From Bacteroidales bacterium (lineage in GTDB: Bacteria > Bacteroidota > Bacteroidia > Bacteroidales > VadinHA17), in NCBI GenBank assembly GCA_022865305.1, contig JALHSP010000149.1:1-38558 (forward strand): DNA of 38,558 nt, written 5' to 3'. This document shows, piece by piece, positions 8,683 to 15,499 of this stretch. The notes beneath the pieces are model-generated. The model was given only the letters and a program-made list of their open reading frames with translations. It had not been told where the DNA came from and ran no database searches. The position numbers were made by a program, and so were the translations under genes. Within the stretch, counting starts at the first letter, position 1, and every line of letters begins with the position of its first letter.

Positions 8683-9924
8683 TTATGATTTTGAATTAAT
8701 TGTAAAACAGTGCAATTTATTCTTAAAATAATGGATTTCCAGATCATAAGTTTCGCATATTTTTTTAACAATTGCTAATCCTAAACCAAAAGATTTTGAC
8801 TGACCTTTGACAAAACGGTTAAAAATATTTTCTTCGGTAAATGAATTTACCTCACCGGTATTACAAATCTTTAATTCATTCTTTTTAACTAATATTTGGA
8901 TAAAGCCATTAGGGATATTGTGGTTTACCGCATTCGATAAAAGATTAGTAATCAATAATTCGGCAAGTTGTTTGTTTATTTTTATAGTAAAGTCATGCTC
9001 AATAATCAGATCTATTTTAAGCTTTTTCGTTTCAAAAAGCGGGGCAAATTCCTGGATATAATAGTTTATTATATCATTAATATTAAGCGTTTTAATAGAA
9101 ATGAACTGCTTGTTTTCAATTTTTGTCAGCAAAGTAAGACTTTGATTCAATGTTGAGAGTCGTTTAATTGCATTTATCGATATAACAATTTTTTTTAAAG
9201 TATCAGGAGCTAAATCTAATTGCAAAAATTCCTCAAGATTTATTAAAGCAATGGTAAGTGGTGTCTGAATTTCATGGGAGGCGTTTTCTGTAAATTGCTT
9301 AAGTGAAAGGTAGTCGGTTTTTAATTTTTCAGTAAGATTGGTTACTACCCTGTTTAAACGTTCAAATTCTTCAGTGTTGGAATTTAACAGAGTAATGTTT
9401 TTATTCTCACTAAGATTGAAAGTTTCAATCGCTTGCAGGTTATACTCAAAATCAGCCCATACCGTTTTATTCATTCTTTTCGTGACTAAAAACGAAATTA
9501 AAAAGGCTGATAAGAGTAAAATAAACAAGGTAAATGCCAGAACTATTACCAGGTCTTCATTTTCAAAAGCAGATTGCCTTAATTTTATAAGGTAATAAGA
9601 ATCATTTATTTTGATTTCATTTGAATATTCCAGGAAAACTTCATTTTCTTTTTCAAGTTCATTCCAGATTTCTATCTCTTTGAACAATGGATCTATTATT
9701 GAAGAGTCATTTGTTTTTTGTCCTTCAATAATTGGGTAAAGATTGGGGATCTCACCTGTTGCAATAATTTGTTTTCTTATCAGATATTCTTTCGACAAAA
9801 GATTTTCTTTGGTCCCTCGAAGAATAATTGCCTGTAAAATATAATATCCGACAATAGTAACTCCTGCCAGGATAAGAAAATATAGGATTAAGTAGTTACG
9901 GTTTATTTTAGTTAAGAATTTCAT
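8683..9924 (-). CDS. Membrane sensor histidine kinase of the efflux operon
   Basis: This 413-residue kinase has helices at residues 10-34 and 124-147 around a periplasmic sensor of about 90 residues with no cysteines. The dimerisation box reads ENASHEIQTPLT with phospho-accepting His217. The catalytic domain has an N-box (NLLSNAVNHN, 327-336) and a G2 box KSFGLGLAIVKK (GLGL at 380-383). The G1 box is reduced to ICNTGE, with no DxGxG, as in a subset of Bacteroidota kinases. The start overlaps the stop of the regulator by four bases (ATGA type), so the two are translationally coupled. Ahead of the TolC-like, adaptor and pump genes, it most likely senses an envelope stress or toxic compound that the pump relieves. 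Confidence 0.94.
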   Translation of the reverse strand: MKFLTKINRNYLILYFLILAGVTIVGYYILQAIILRGTKENLLSKEYLIRKQIIATGEIPNLYPIIEGQKTNDSSIIDPLFKEIEIWNELEKENEVFLEYSNEIKINDSYYLIKLRQSAFENEDLVIVLAFTLFILLLSAFLISFLVTKRMNKTVWADFEYNLQAIETFNLSENKNITLLNSNTEEFERLNRVVTNLTEKLKTDYLSLKQFTENASHEIQTPLTIALINLEEFLQLDLAPDTLKKIVISINAIKRLSTLNQSLTLLTKIENKQFISIKTLNINDIINYYIQEFAPLFETKKLKIDLIIEHDFTIKINKQLAELLITNLLSNAVNHNIPNGFIQILVKKNELKICNTGEVNSFTEENIFNRFVKGQSKSFGLGLAIVKKICETYDLEIHYFKNKLHCFTINSKS

Positions 9925-10598
9925 CTTTGAGTAAACTTATATCCCATACCATAAAGTGTTTTTATATAGTCGGTTCCTCCTGCCAGTTTAATTTTTCTGC
10001 GGATGTTGTTCAGATGGGTATAAATAAAATCAAAGTTGTCTGACAGATCAATATTATCATCCCACAAGTGTTCTGAAATAGCCTCTTTTGTCAAAACTCT
10101 GTTTTTGTTAATTAAAAAGAACAACAGAAGGTCGTATTCTTTTCTGGTCAGAGTTATTTCTTTGCCTTGTATCGTTACAGATTTACTATCGGTATTTATT
10201 GATATTTCGTTAAATGTTAGAATATTAGTCCCGTCAAATTGTTTTCGTCTAAGAACAGCTTTAATCCTGGAGTTTAATTCCGACAACTGAAACGGTTTTG
10301 TCATATAATCATCGGCACCAAGGTCGAGTCCCCGTATTTTGTCATCTAAAGAATTTTTGGCTGAAACAATTATTACGCCTGCTTTTTTCTGGCGTTTTTT
10401 TATGGTATTCAGAAGTGCTAACCCGTTTCCGTCAGGTAAATTAATATCGAGAAGTATTATATCGTATTCATTGATGGATAATTTTTCATCTGCCTTTCGA
10501 AAATTTTCGGCCAACTCGCAAATAAAATTCTCCTTAACAAGAAAATTGTTTATTGCGATAAGTAAATCAAATTCATCCTCTATGATCAAAATCTTCAT
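9921..10598 (-). CDS. OmpR/PhoB-family response regulator, first gene of the efflux operon
   Basis: The receiver domain covers residues 1-115, with acidic Glu7/Asp8, phospho-acceptor Asp51 in IILLDINLPDGNG, Ser79 and Lys101 in DYMTKPF. The winged-helix DNA-binding domain covers about 128-223 and ends LYGMGYKFTQR, typical of the OmpR family. It is the promoter-proximal gene of a five-gene operon (regulator, kinase, TolC-like, adaptor, pump). A tandem TCTAAAG repeat with an 11-base period lies 22 bases upstream of its start, where autoregulation would be expected. A similar motif precedes the PepSY-like gene beyond the far end of the operon, so that gene may be a second target. Confidence 0.94.
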   Translation of the reverse strand: MKILIIEDEFDLLIAINNFLVKENFICELAENFRKADEKLSINEYDIILLDINLPDGNGLALLNTIKKRQKKAGVIIVSAKNSLDDKIRGLDLGADDYMTKPFQLSELNSRIKAVLRRKQFDGTNILTFNEISINTDSKSVTIQGKEITLTRKEYDLLLFFLINKNRVLTKEAISEHLWDDNIDLSDNFDFIYTHLNNIRRKIKLAGGTDYIKTLYGMGYKFTQR

Positions 10599-10617
10599 AA
10601 TACAAATTAACTGATTA

Positions 10618-10641
10618 ATTCTAAAGGAAATCTAAAGAAAT
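10618..10641 (-). promoter_or_regulatory. Tandem operator-like repeat before the efflux regulator
   Basis: TCTAAAG occurs at 10620-10626 and again at 10631-10637, an 11-base period, with A-rich spacers. OmpR/PhoB-type regulators bind tandem half-sites about one helical turn apart. The position, 22 bases from the regulator's start, and the second occurrence at 3374 support an autoregulatory site. Binding itself is inferred. Confidence 0.45.
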
Positions 10642-10691
10642 TTAAGTGGGCCAGATAGTGAAAAGCATGTGTCAGGTAGTGAGGAGGAGGT

Positions 10692-10783
10692 TTGAAAGTT
10701 GCAACCGGTTGAAAGACCTTTTAATATTACAGCAATTTAAACTTCAATATTCACAAGCTTACAAATCAAGTACTTAATTATTA
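10692..10783 (+). repeat. Dispersed repeat, copy 1
   Basis: This 92-base segment aligns without gaps to 14823-14914. The first 25 bases (core GTTGCAACCGGTTGAAAG) are identical, and about a dozen substitutions are scattered after that. It contains the palindrome CAACCGGTTG. No shared reading frame is maintained, and both copies lie in gene-free gaps. Only these two copies are in the window. Confidence 0.8.
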
Positions 10784-10788
10784 TTGGA

Positions 10789-10878
10789 GAAATCAGAAAT
10801 ATTGATGATAGATGGCCGGATCAAATTGACTACCAAAAACCGGAGATAAATACTTATTGTTTAGTTATAGCAGAATAA
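10789..10878 (+). pseudogene. Possible remnant related to the C-terminus of the 2102-2731 membrane protein
   Basis: One frame reads EIRNIDDRWPDQ and continues to a stop at 10876-10878. The segment EIRNIDDRWP resembles VVRNIDDRWP at the C-terminus of the gene at 2102-2731, and the underlying DNA matches over about 26 bases with few changes. No start codon or upstream coding region survives; an in-frame stop sits at 10738. I read this as a weak gene relic, but the match is short. Confidence 0.3.
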
Positions 10879-10903
10879 ATCTTCTAATACTGACATTAAC
10901 AAG

Positions 10904-11611
10904 TTAATTAGTCATCTCAAGAATATAACCCACCATTGGAATTGTAACTATACGTACTGAAGGATCATCCTTCAGATAACTTCTTAACTTTGAAATGAAT
11001 ACATCAAGGCTTCTGCCTGTATAATAATCTGATTCACCCCAAACATTTAACATTAATTCTTCTCTTTTTACAATCTTATTTTTTGAACTGCAAAGCAACC
11101 CCATAATCTTACTCTCCTTTAGAGTCAGCCTTTGGCACTTGTTTTTAATTTTCAATACCTGGTTTGTCTGGTCAAACTCATATTTGCCTACCATAGCCGT
11201 TTTAACTTCTTTCTTTACTTCCAGGATGTGATTTGTTCTGTTCAATATTGCTTTAATACGATATAAAAGCTCTTCTTCATCAAATGGTTTTGTCAGATAA
11301 TCATCGATGCCAAGACTGAATCCCTTTATTTTATCATCTTTTAAAGATCTGGCTGATAAAAGCATGACAGGTACTTTATTGTCAGATTTTTTGATTTTTT
11401 CTAGCAAAGTAAATCCATCCATCCGGGGAAGCATAATATCGAGAATGCAAAAGTCAAAATGATTCATTAGAAATTCTTTTAATCCAGCTTCTCCATCTCT
11501 GTACAGCTTTACTTCAAAACCGTTGGACTCAAGAAAATCAACAAGCAGAAATCCAAGATTAATATCATCTTCAACCAGAAGGATTTTTATTTTTTCTTTT
11601 TCTGATATCAT
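10904..11611 (-). CDS. OmpR/PhoB-family response regulator (RprY-like)
   Basis: This 235-residue regulator has a receiver domain (Glu14/Asp15/Asp16, phospho-acceptor Asp58 in FCILDIMLPRMDG, Ser87, Lys108 in DYLTKPF). A winged-helix domain follows from about residue 135, with GRSLDVFISKLRSYLKDD in the recognition helix and ending VGYILEMTN. Gene order (kinase first, regulator second, overlap of four bases) and sequence style resemble the RprX/RprY pair of Bacteroides; a specific orthology claim would need a search. Four phased TTAAC sites at 12906-12942, before the kinase gene, are a candidate binding site. Confidence 0.93.
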   Translation of the reverse strand: MISEKEKIKILLVEDDINLGFLLVDFLESNGFEVKLYRDGEAGLKEFLMNHFDFCILDIMLPRMDGFTLLEKIKKSDNKVPVMLLSARSLKDDKIKGFSLGIDDYLTKPFDEEELLYRIKAILNRTNHILEVKKEVKTAMVGKYEFDQTNQVLKIKNKCQRLTLKESKIMGLLCSSKNKIVKREELMLNVWGESDYYTGRSLDVFISKLRSYLKDDPSVRIVTIPMVGYILEMTN

Positions 11612-12864
11612 CCTTTTGGAATCGGGAATTCCATTGTAAATGTCGTCCCTTTGTCAATGTGGCTTAAAACCCTGATTTTACCATGCATCTGTAAAACAGT
11701 ATTCTTAACAAAGTAAAGTCCAAGACCGAATCCTTCAGTGTCATGGATATCTCCGGTTGGTATCCGATAAAATTTTTCATAAATCTGTGTGAGATTTTCT
11801 TTACTAATTCCAATGCCATTATCAGTAATTCTGATCACCAATGAATCTTTTCCGGATTCCAGGCTGATAGTGATTATGGGGGCATTCTTGTTATACCTTA
11901 TGGCGTTATCAATCAGATTACCTATTGCAATCTGAAACATTTCAATATTTCCTGATAAGGTAAAATTATTACCTGAAGTATTTACAACAATTGATCCTTT
12001 CTTTTTATTTATTTGGACAGAAAAAGTATCGGCGACATTCCTGATTTCAGCAGCTGCATCAAAAAGTTCAGGATTTAATGGTTGTTCAGTTTCTGATATG
12101 GCTGCCTTTAGAAGTACTTCAACCTTCTCTTTAAGCCGCTGATGTTCATTCTTAATAACTTTGGTATATGAAGCCAGCTTTTCATCCTTTTCAACAATCT
12201 CATTCCGTGAAATCATACCGTTTGCCAGGGCAATGTTTGTCAGTGGTGTTTTAAACTCATGAGTCATATTATTTATAAAATCAATAATATTCCCGGTGAG
12301 CTTTCTTTCACGTTTGTAAAATTTAAATATTAGTATAAAAGAGACACTTACTAGTAAAAGTAAAGCAATTGAACTGATAAAAATATATCCAATCTGGGCT
12401 TTAATGAATTCACTTTTCTCTGGGAACCTGAGCCTTAGCTCATAGCCGGACTGCTCAAGAACTTTCTCAAGATTATCATTTACATAGATCTCCCCACCTG
12501 AGGTTAAAGCCACATCCATTCCTTTTTCAACTATATCAAATTCATAGTCGAGGTTGATATTATAATACTTCAGGTCGTTTCTGATAAGCGTATCCAGATC
12601 AGCCCATTCCATTCGGTTTCTCATTAACAGGAAGCAGGAATGTGATTTACCTGCACGGAGACAATTATTCATCTCCTTGCATATAGCCTGGTTATGTGAA
12701 AGGTTATCAACGATCCGATTCATGGCCAGGGTTATAGTATGATTGAACTGAGCTTCCTGCATCCTGGCCGATTTCAGTACCCAGCTAATCTGTATTCCGA
12801 TAAGGAGGATCAGACTGGTTATTGTAAGAATTAGAAGAATTAACTTGAAATTTTTTCTTTTCAT
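11608..12864 (-). CDS. Membrane sensor histidine kinase with Cys-containing sensor (RprX-like)
   Basis: I chose ATG 12864 over the in-frame ATG 12912 because the protein then starts MKRKNFK followed directly by the first membrane helix (8-27); the longer form would add 16 residues and reach into the phased operator sites. A periplasmic domain of about 130 residues precedes helix two (158-180). It carries Cys62, Cys68 and Cys77, which could ligate metal or form a redox switch (inference). The catalytic core is complete: NMTHEFKTPLTN with His202, N-box IGNLIDNAIRYN, G1 ITDNGIGI and G2 EGFGLGLYFVK. It is coupled by a four-base overlap to the regulator and diverges from a cysteine-rich exported protein. 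Confidence 0.92.
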   Translation of the reverse strand: MKRKNFKLILLILTITSLILLIGIQISWVLKSARMQEAQFNHTITLAMNRIVDNLSHNQAICKEMNNCLRAGKSHSCFLLMRNRMEWADLDTLIRNDLKYYNINLDYEFDIVEKGMDVALTSGGEIYVNDNLEKVLEQSGYELRLRFPEKSEFIKAQIGYIFISSIALLLLVSVSFILIFKFYKRERKLTGNIIDFINNMTHEFKTPLTNIALANGMISRNEIVEKDEKLASYTKVIKNEHQRLKEKVEVLLKAAISETEQPLNPELFDAAAEIRNVADTFSVQINKKKGSIVVNTSGNNFTLSGNIEMFQIAIGNLIDNAIRYNKNAPIITISLESGKDSLVIRITDNGIGISKENLTQIYEKFYRIPTGDIHDTEGFGLGLYFVKNTVLQMHGKIRVLSHIDKGTTFTMEFPIPKG

Positions 12865-12905
12865 AACTATCAAAAATACACAGTTTTTGAATAGATAAGT
12901 CCGAT

Positions 12906-12942
12906 TTAACATCGGCTTAACACGAATTAACCCCGGTTTAAC
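12906..12942. promoter_or_regulatory. Four helically phased TTAAC (GTTAA) sites in the divergent promoter region
   Basis: TTAAC occurs at 12906-12910, 12917-12921, 12927-12931 and 12938-12942, with start-to-start spacings of 11, 10 and 11 bases, so all face the same side of the helix. The cluster lies 42-78 bases upstream of the kinase start and 59-95 bases upstream of the cysteine-rich gene. The pattern resembles PhoB/PhoP-type boxes. Binding by the adjacent regulator is inferred. Confidence 0.5.
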
Positions 12943-12964
12943 ATGGAGAAGTTTTTATTTAATA

Positions 12965-12972
12965 TATTTTTG
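12965..12972 (+). promoter_or_regulatory. Possible Bacteroidota -7 promoter element
   Basis: TATTTTTG fits the TAnnTTTG -7 consensus of Bacteroidota. It lies 29 bases before the start of the cysteine-rich gene and 22 bases after the phased TTAAC cluster. A matching -33 TTTG is not clear, so this is weak. Confidence 0.3.
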
Positions 12973-13000
12973 AAGCGGATAATAACTAAAACTCATAAAT

Positions 13001-13351
13001 ATGAAAAAACTATTAATCACTATAGGGAGTTTATTGATCATGGCTTTTGTGGTTGTTTTGTTTGTAAATGCCACTGAGTCAAAGAAGGACACAAAGAAGG
13101 CTAAAACTGAAGTTAAAAAAGCCGAAGCTGCAGTATCATGCTCAGCTACCTGTAACCACTCAACAGGGGATAAAACTGCAACATGTGACCCTGCAAACTG
13201 CAAGGGAACAAACTGTGATCCCGAAAAATGCAAGACTGCCGGTTGTGATCATACGAACTGTAAGGGAAATTGTGAAAAGGCTGGTACTGAAACGAAAGCA
13301 TGCGATCCAGCCACTTGTCCCGGCCATACTAAAGAGCCGGTAGTAAAATGA
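13001..13351 (+). CDS. Cysteine-rich exported or membrane-anchored protein
   Basis: I do not recognise a named family. Residues 1-24 are a signal peptide or anchor, followed by a Lys-rich linker (KKDTKKAKTEVKKAE) and about 70 residues rich in Cys, with Asp, Asn, His and Lys between them. The region is built from short units of the type C-D-P/H-x-x-C-K (CDPANCKGTNCDPEKCK, then CDHTNCKGNC, CDPATCPGH). I count twelve cysteines and three histidines. The pattern suggests metal binding or a disulfide-linked repeat structure outside the cytoplasm. It is divergent from a two-component system whose sensor also has cysteines, and convergent with a cation-transporter-like operon, which fits a metal or thiol-stress role (inference). 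It ends at a terminator. Confidence 0.75.
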   Translation: MKKLLITIGSLLIMAFVVVLFVNATESKKDTKKAKTEVKKAEAAVSCSATCNHSTGDKTATCDPANCKGTNCDPEKCKTAGCDHTNCKGNCEKAGTETKACDPATCPGHTKEPVVK

Positions 13352-13388
13352 GTCTAAAGGATGTAAAAAAGGAAAAGAAATAAAAAGG

Positions 13389-13414
13389 ATCCAGCAAGTG
13401 CTGGATTTTTTTTT
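13389..13414 (+). terminator. Rho-independent terminator
   Basis: ATCCAGC-AAGT-GCTGGAT stem-loop (13389-13406) runs into nine T residues. It is 38 bases after the cysteine-rich gene and 23 bases before the 3' end of the convergent transporter-like gene. Confidence 0.9.
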
Positions 13415-13436
13415 ACTAATTCGGTTCACAAGGAAC

Positions 13437-14063
13437 TCAACAACTACATTCCTTCCCTTTAGCTTTTTCAAACGCTTCTTTTCCTTCAGTTGTGGAAAAG
13501 TAAGTAAGACCTGCAGCACCAATAACATCAGCATAAGCAAATCCTGTTAGTTCATACACGAGACTTGATATTAGCAGAACCACTGACATATATACACAAA
13601 CCTTGGTACAATTAGCATCAGCAATAATGGGTTCTGAATGTAACTTTTTGCCAATGCTTTTTTTGGCATTCATAAGCCAAACCATTACTGCAATTGAAAC
13701 CAATGATATTATTACCCCCCAAAGTGTGGTTTCGGGATTGTGATGGTTGATGAGATTTAAAACAATACCTGCAAATAAACCTGCCGATAAAAGATAGAAT
13801 GCAGTACCTGTTAATTTTAAGGCTGTTTTCTCGAACATGCTTTTGGGACTGTTAGGATTATGTTTGATACGCAATATCATAACGGCAATACCAACGCCAG
13901 ACATTACTTCAATAAAACTGTCTGCACCAAAACCAAACAAACTAAGTGTTTCATCTGCATAACCTAAAACCATTGAAACAATCCCTTCGACAATATTATA
14001 AAAAATGGTAAATAGGCTTAACAAGTAAGCTTGTCTGTAGAATTTTTGTTCTGAATTTACCAA
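13437..14063 (-). CDS. Cation-transporter-like (CDF-type) membrane protein
   Basis: This 208-residue membrane protein has about five or six helices. The segment SLFGFGADSFIEVMSGVGIA (residues about 41-60) resembles the metal-site helix of cation diffusion facilitators, where a conserved Ser/Asp pair sits in a similar setting. The canonical CDF cytoplasmic domain and second HxxxD site are not evident, so it fits the short cation-transporter-like proteins often annotated in Bacteroidota. Cys residues occur before helix five (ANCTKVCVY) and at the C-terminus (KGKECSC), possible metal ligands. It starts five bases after the DUF302 gene, so the two form an operon. Transport of a metal is inferred. 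Confidence 0.65.
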   Translation of the reverse strand: MVNSEQKFYRQAYLLSLFTIFYNIVEGIVSMVLGYADETLSLFGFGADSFIEVMSGVGIAVMILRIKHNPNSPKSMFEKTALKLTGTAFYLLSAGLFAGIVLNLINHHNPETTLWGVIISLVSIAVMVWLMNAKKSIGKKLHSEPIIADANCTKVCVYMSVVLLISSLVYELTGFAYADVIGAAGLTYFSTTEGKEAFEKAKGKECSC

Positions 14064-14068
14064 TCTTG

Positions 14069-14455
14069 TTATAAGTTATAAATTAGGTTTTTTAGTTTAT
14101 TGGTCACTTCAAGTGCAATATCTCCCAATGCAGGATTTGTAATGGCTTGCATTGAAGCAATAGGATTTACAGCGACTATTTCAATTTTATTCTGTTCTTG
14201 CTCAATTACAAGTACATTGCAAGGCATCATAGTCCCGATTTTATCTTCGGCTTGTAATGCTTTGTAAGCATAAGGCGGGTTACATGCACCCAATATCTTG
14301 TATTTCTTAAAGTCAACACCCAGTTTTTCTTTTAGTTTTTCATGCATGTTGATTTCAGTAATCACTCCAAAGCCTTCACTTTTAAGTGCTTCGTTGGTTA
14401 ACTTAACAGCCTCATCATATGAAACGTTAAGTATTTTGCTAAAATAGTATTCCAT
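14069..14455 (-). CDS. DUF302 domain protein
   Basis: This 128-residue cytoplasmic protein covers a whole DUF302 domain. It has an N-terminal strand and helix (YDEAVKLTNEALKSEGFGV), the conserved centre YKILGACNPPYAYKALQAE and the MMPCNVLVIEQ strand. The domain is homodimeric and of unknown biochemistry, often found near sulfur, redox or metal genes. Two conserved cysteines are visible (in GACNPP and MMPCN). It is the first gene of a two-gene operon with the cation-transporter-like gene. An inverted repeat GCAACTT/AAGTTGC (14603-14609 and 14617-14623) lies about 150 bases upstream and could be an operator, but this is weak. Confidence 0.88.
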   Translation of the reverse strand: MEYYFSKILNVSYDEAVKLTNEALKSEGFGVITEINMHEKLKEKLGVDFKKYKILGACNPPYAYKALQAEDKIGTMMPCNVLVIEQEQNKIEIVAVNPIASMQAITNPALGDIALEVTNKLKNLIYNL

Positions 14456-14763
14456 AATTTCCTTATTAGTTAAAAATAAAATAATTCACTTAATCAAACA
14501 ACTTTCATTAAAAATGCAATTGTCATGCGATTTGGCTATCCATTATTAGGGGATCAATAAGTTGCATTTGTTTATAAACAACAAAGATGGCGGAAAGTTC
14601 ATGCAACTTCGTTGCAAAGTTGCTATGTGCAATTGACACATATCCCTTTTACAACCATATTAATCTTGATATCTGGTTTATTTGAATACACAAATAATCG
14701 AACATTAATAAACCCTAAGAACTTCCAAAAAAAGAAAGAGGTCCGAAAAAGAGATGAGTGAGT

Positions 14764-14808
14764 GTGAGAGTGAGGTGCTCGCTCTCGCTATCACTCTCAC
14801 TCTTTTTT
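14764..14808 (+). terminator. GAGTG-rich hairpin with T-run
   Basis: GTGAGAGTGA (14764-14773) pairs perfectly with TCACTCTCAC (14791-14800) across a 17-base loop, followed by six T residues from 14803. The stem and flanks are low-complexity GAGTG/CACTC repeats. No gene ends nearby on the plus strand, so termination is uncertain. It lies directly before copy 2 of the 92-base repeat in the gene-free stretch 14456-15011. Confidence 0.4.
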
Positions 14809-14822
14809 AGTACCCCTGACTG

Positions 14823-14914
14823 TTGAAAGTTGCAACCGGTTGAAAGAACTTTTGATGCTACAACAATTTAGGTTTCAATATTCACAGACTTGCAAATCAC
14901 GTACTTAGTTTATT
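14823..14914 (+). repeat. Dispersed repeat, copy 2
   Basis: Second copy of the 92-base element at 10692-10783, same orientation, ungapped, identical over its first 25 bases and with scattered changes after. It occupies the middle of a 556-base gap that otherwise holds only the GAGTG hairpin; I see no gene there. Confidence 0.8.
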
Positions 14915-15011
14915 TAAAACATGGGCTATCAAATAGATAGAATTTCTTTTTATCGGATGCCAGGGTTCCTTTGACCTAATCCTAACCTCTTTTGGGAAAG
15001 TCGACAGATAG

Positions 15012-15206
15012 TCAATCCTTTCTTTTCCGGATCCGACAGTAAGCTTTATCAAGATAAATAACGATTACAGCAAACGATGCAAATACAGCCAGGAACCATA
15101 GCACGTTCCTTATGCTTCTATCCCAGTAATTAAGTTTATTGACAGCAATATAACCGGTTACCAATATTGCGGTTGAGAGTAATAGAAAGCTAATTTTCTT
15201 TACCAT
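15012..15206 (-). CDS. Small membrane protein following a DUF4405-like relic
   Basis: This is a 64-residue protein with two hydrophobic helices (about residues 4-20 and 33-54) joined by a short loop and ending in a basic Arg/Lys tail. I start at ATG 15206: the longer frame to 15272 would put a polar N-terminus ahead of the helix, and the region upstream is occupied in another frame by the end of a DUF4405-like coding segment. The 17-base overlap with that segment is typical of coupled genes. I do not recognise a family. With its upstream partner apparently decayed, this gene may be a leftover. Confidence 0.5.
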   Translation of the reverse strand: MVKKISFLLLSTAILVTGYIAVNKLNYWDRSIRNVLWFLAVFASFAVIVIYLDKAYCRIRKRKD

Positions 15207-15381
15207 TTTTAATTCTTTTAAAGTTAAATCTCTGAACAACCCAGTTCCAGTGCAGCCCCAGGTGGATACCAAACAGTACCAGTGTGATAAGTGAAGAGCT
15301 TGTATGCATTACCCTCCAGAACATTGGTGAACCCCCCAGCCTGAGCCAGGAGAAATCAATTGTCCTTGCGATGCGATCCCA
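15190..15381 (-). pseudogene. 5'-truncated DUF4405-like membrane protein gene
   Basis: The minus strand is open from an in-frame stop at 15382-15384 down to TAG at 15190-15192. It encodes IDFSWLRLGGSPMFWRVMH, then a helix (SSLITLVLFGIHLGLHW) and a basic end (VVQRFNFKRIKNGKEN). The FWR-x-x-H and H-x-x-x-HW spacing is characteristic of DUF4405 cytochrome b-like membrane proteins, whose histidines are likely haem ligands. The N-terminal helices are absent and the only ATG codons (15324, 15309) are internal to the domain. I judge it a decayed gene cut off by the region that now carries the promoter of the LytS-type kinase. Confidence 0.6.
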
Positions 15382-15499
15382 CTATTTGAAATTGCAGAAA
15401 GAAAATTCAATCAATAAAAAATCAGGTTCAGATTAGATTTTAGCTGTCTTACTGATTTAAAAATGGTGTTTTCTTCAACATTATGTAATTTTGAATGTC

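Noticed and set aside
14603-14623. Inverted repeat GCAACTT/AAGTTGC before the DUF302 operon
   Set aside because: Possible operator, but the stem is short, far from the start codon and without a second copy, so I did not list it as a feature.
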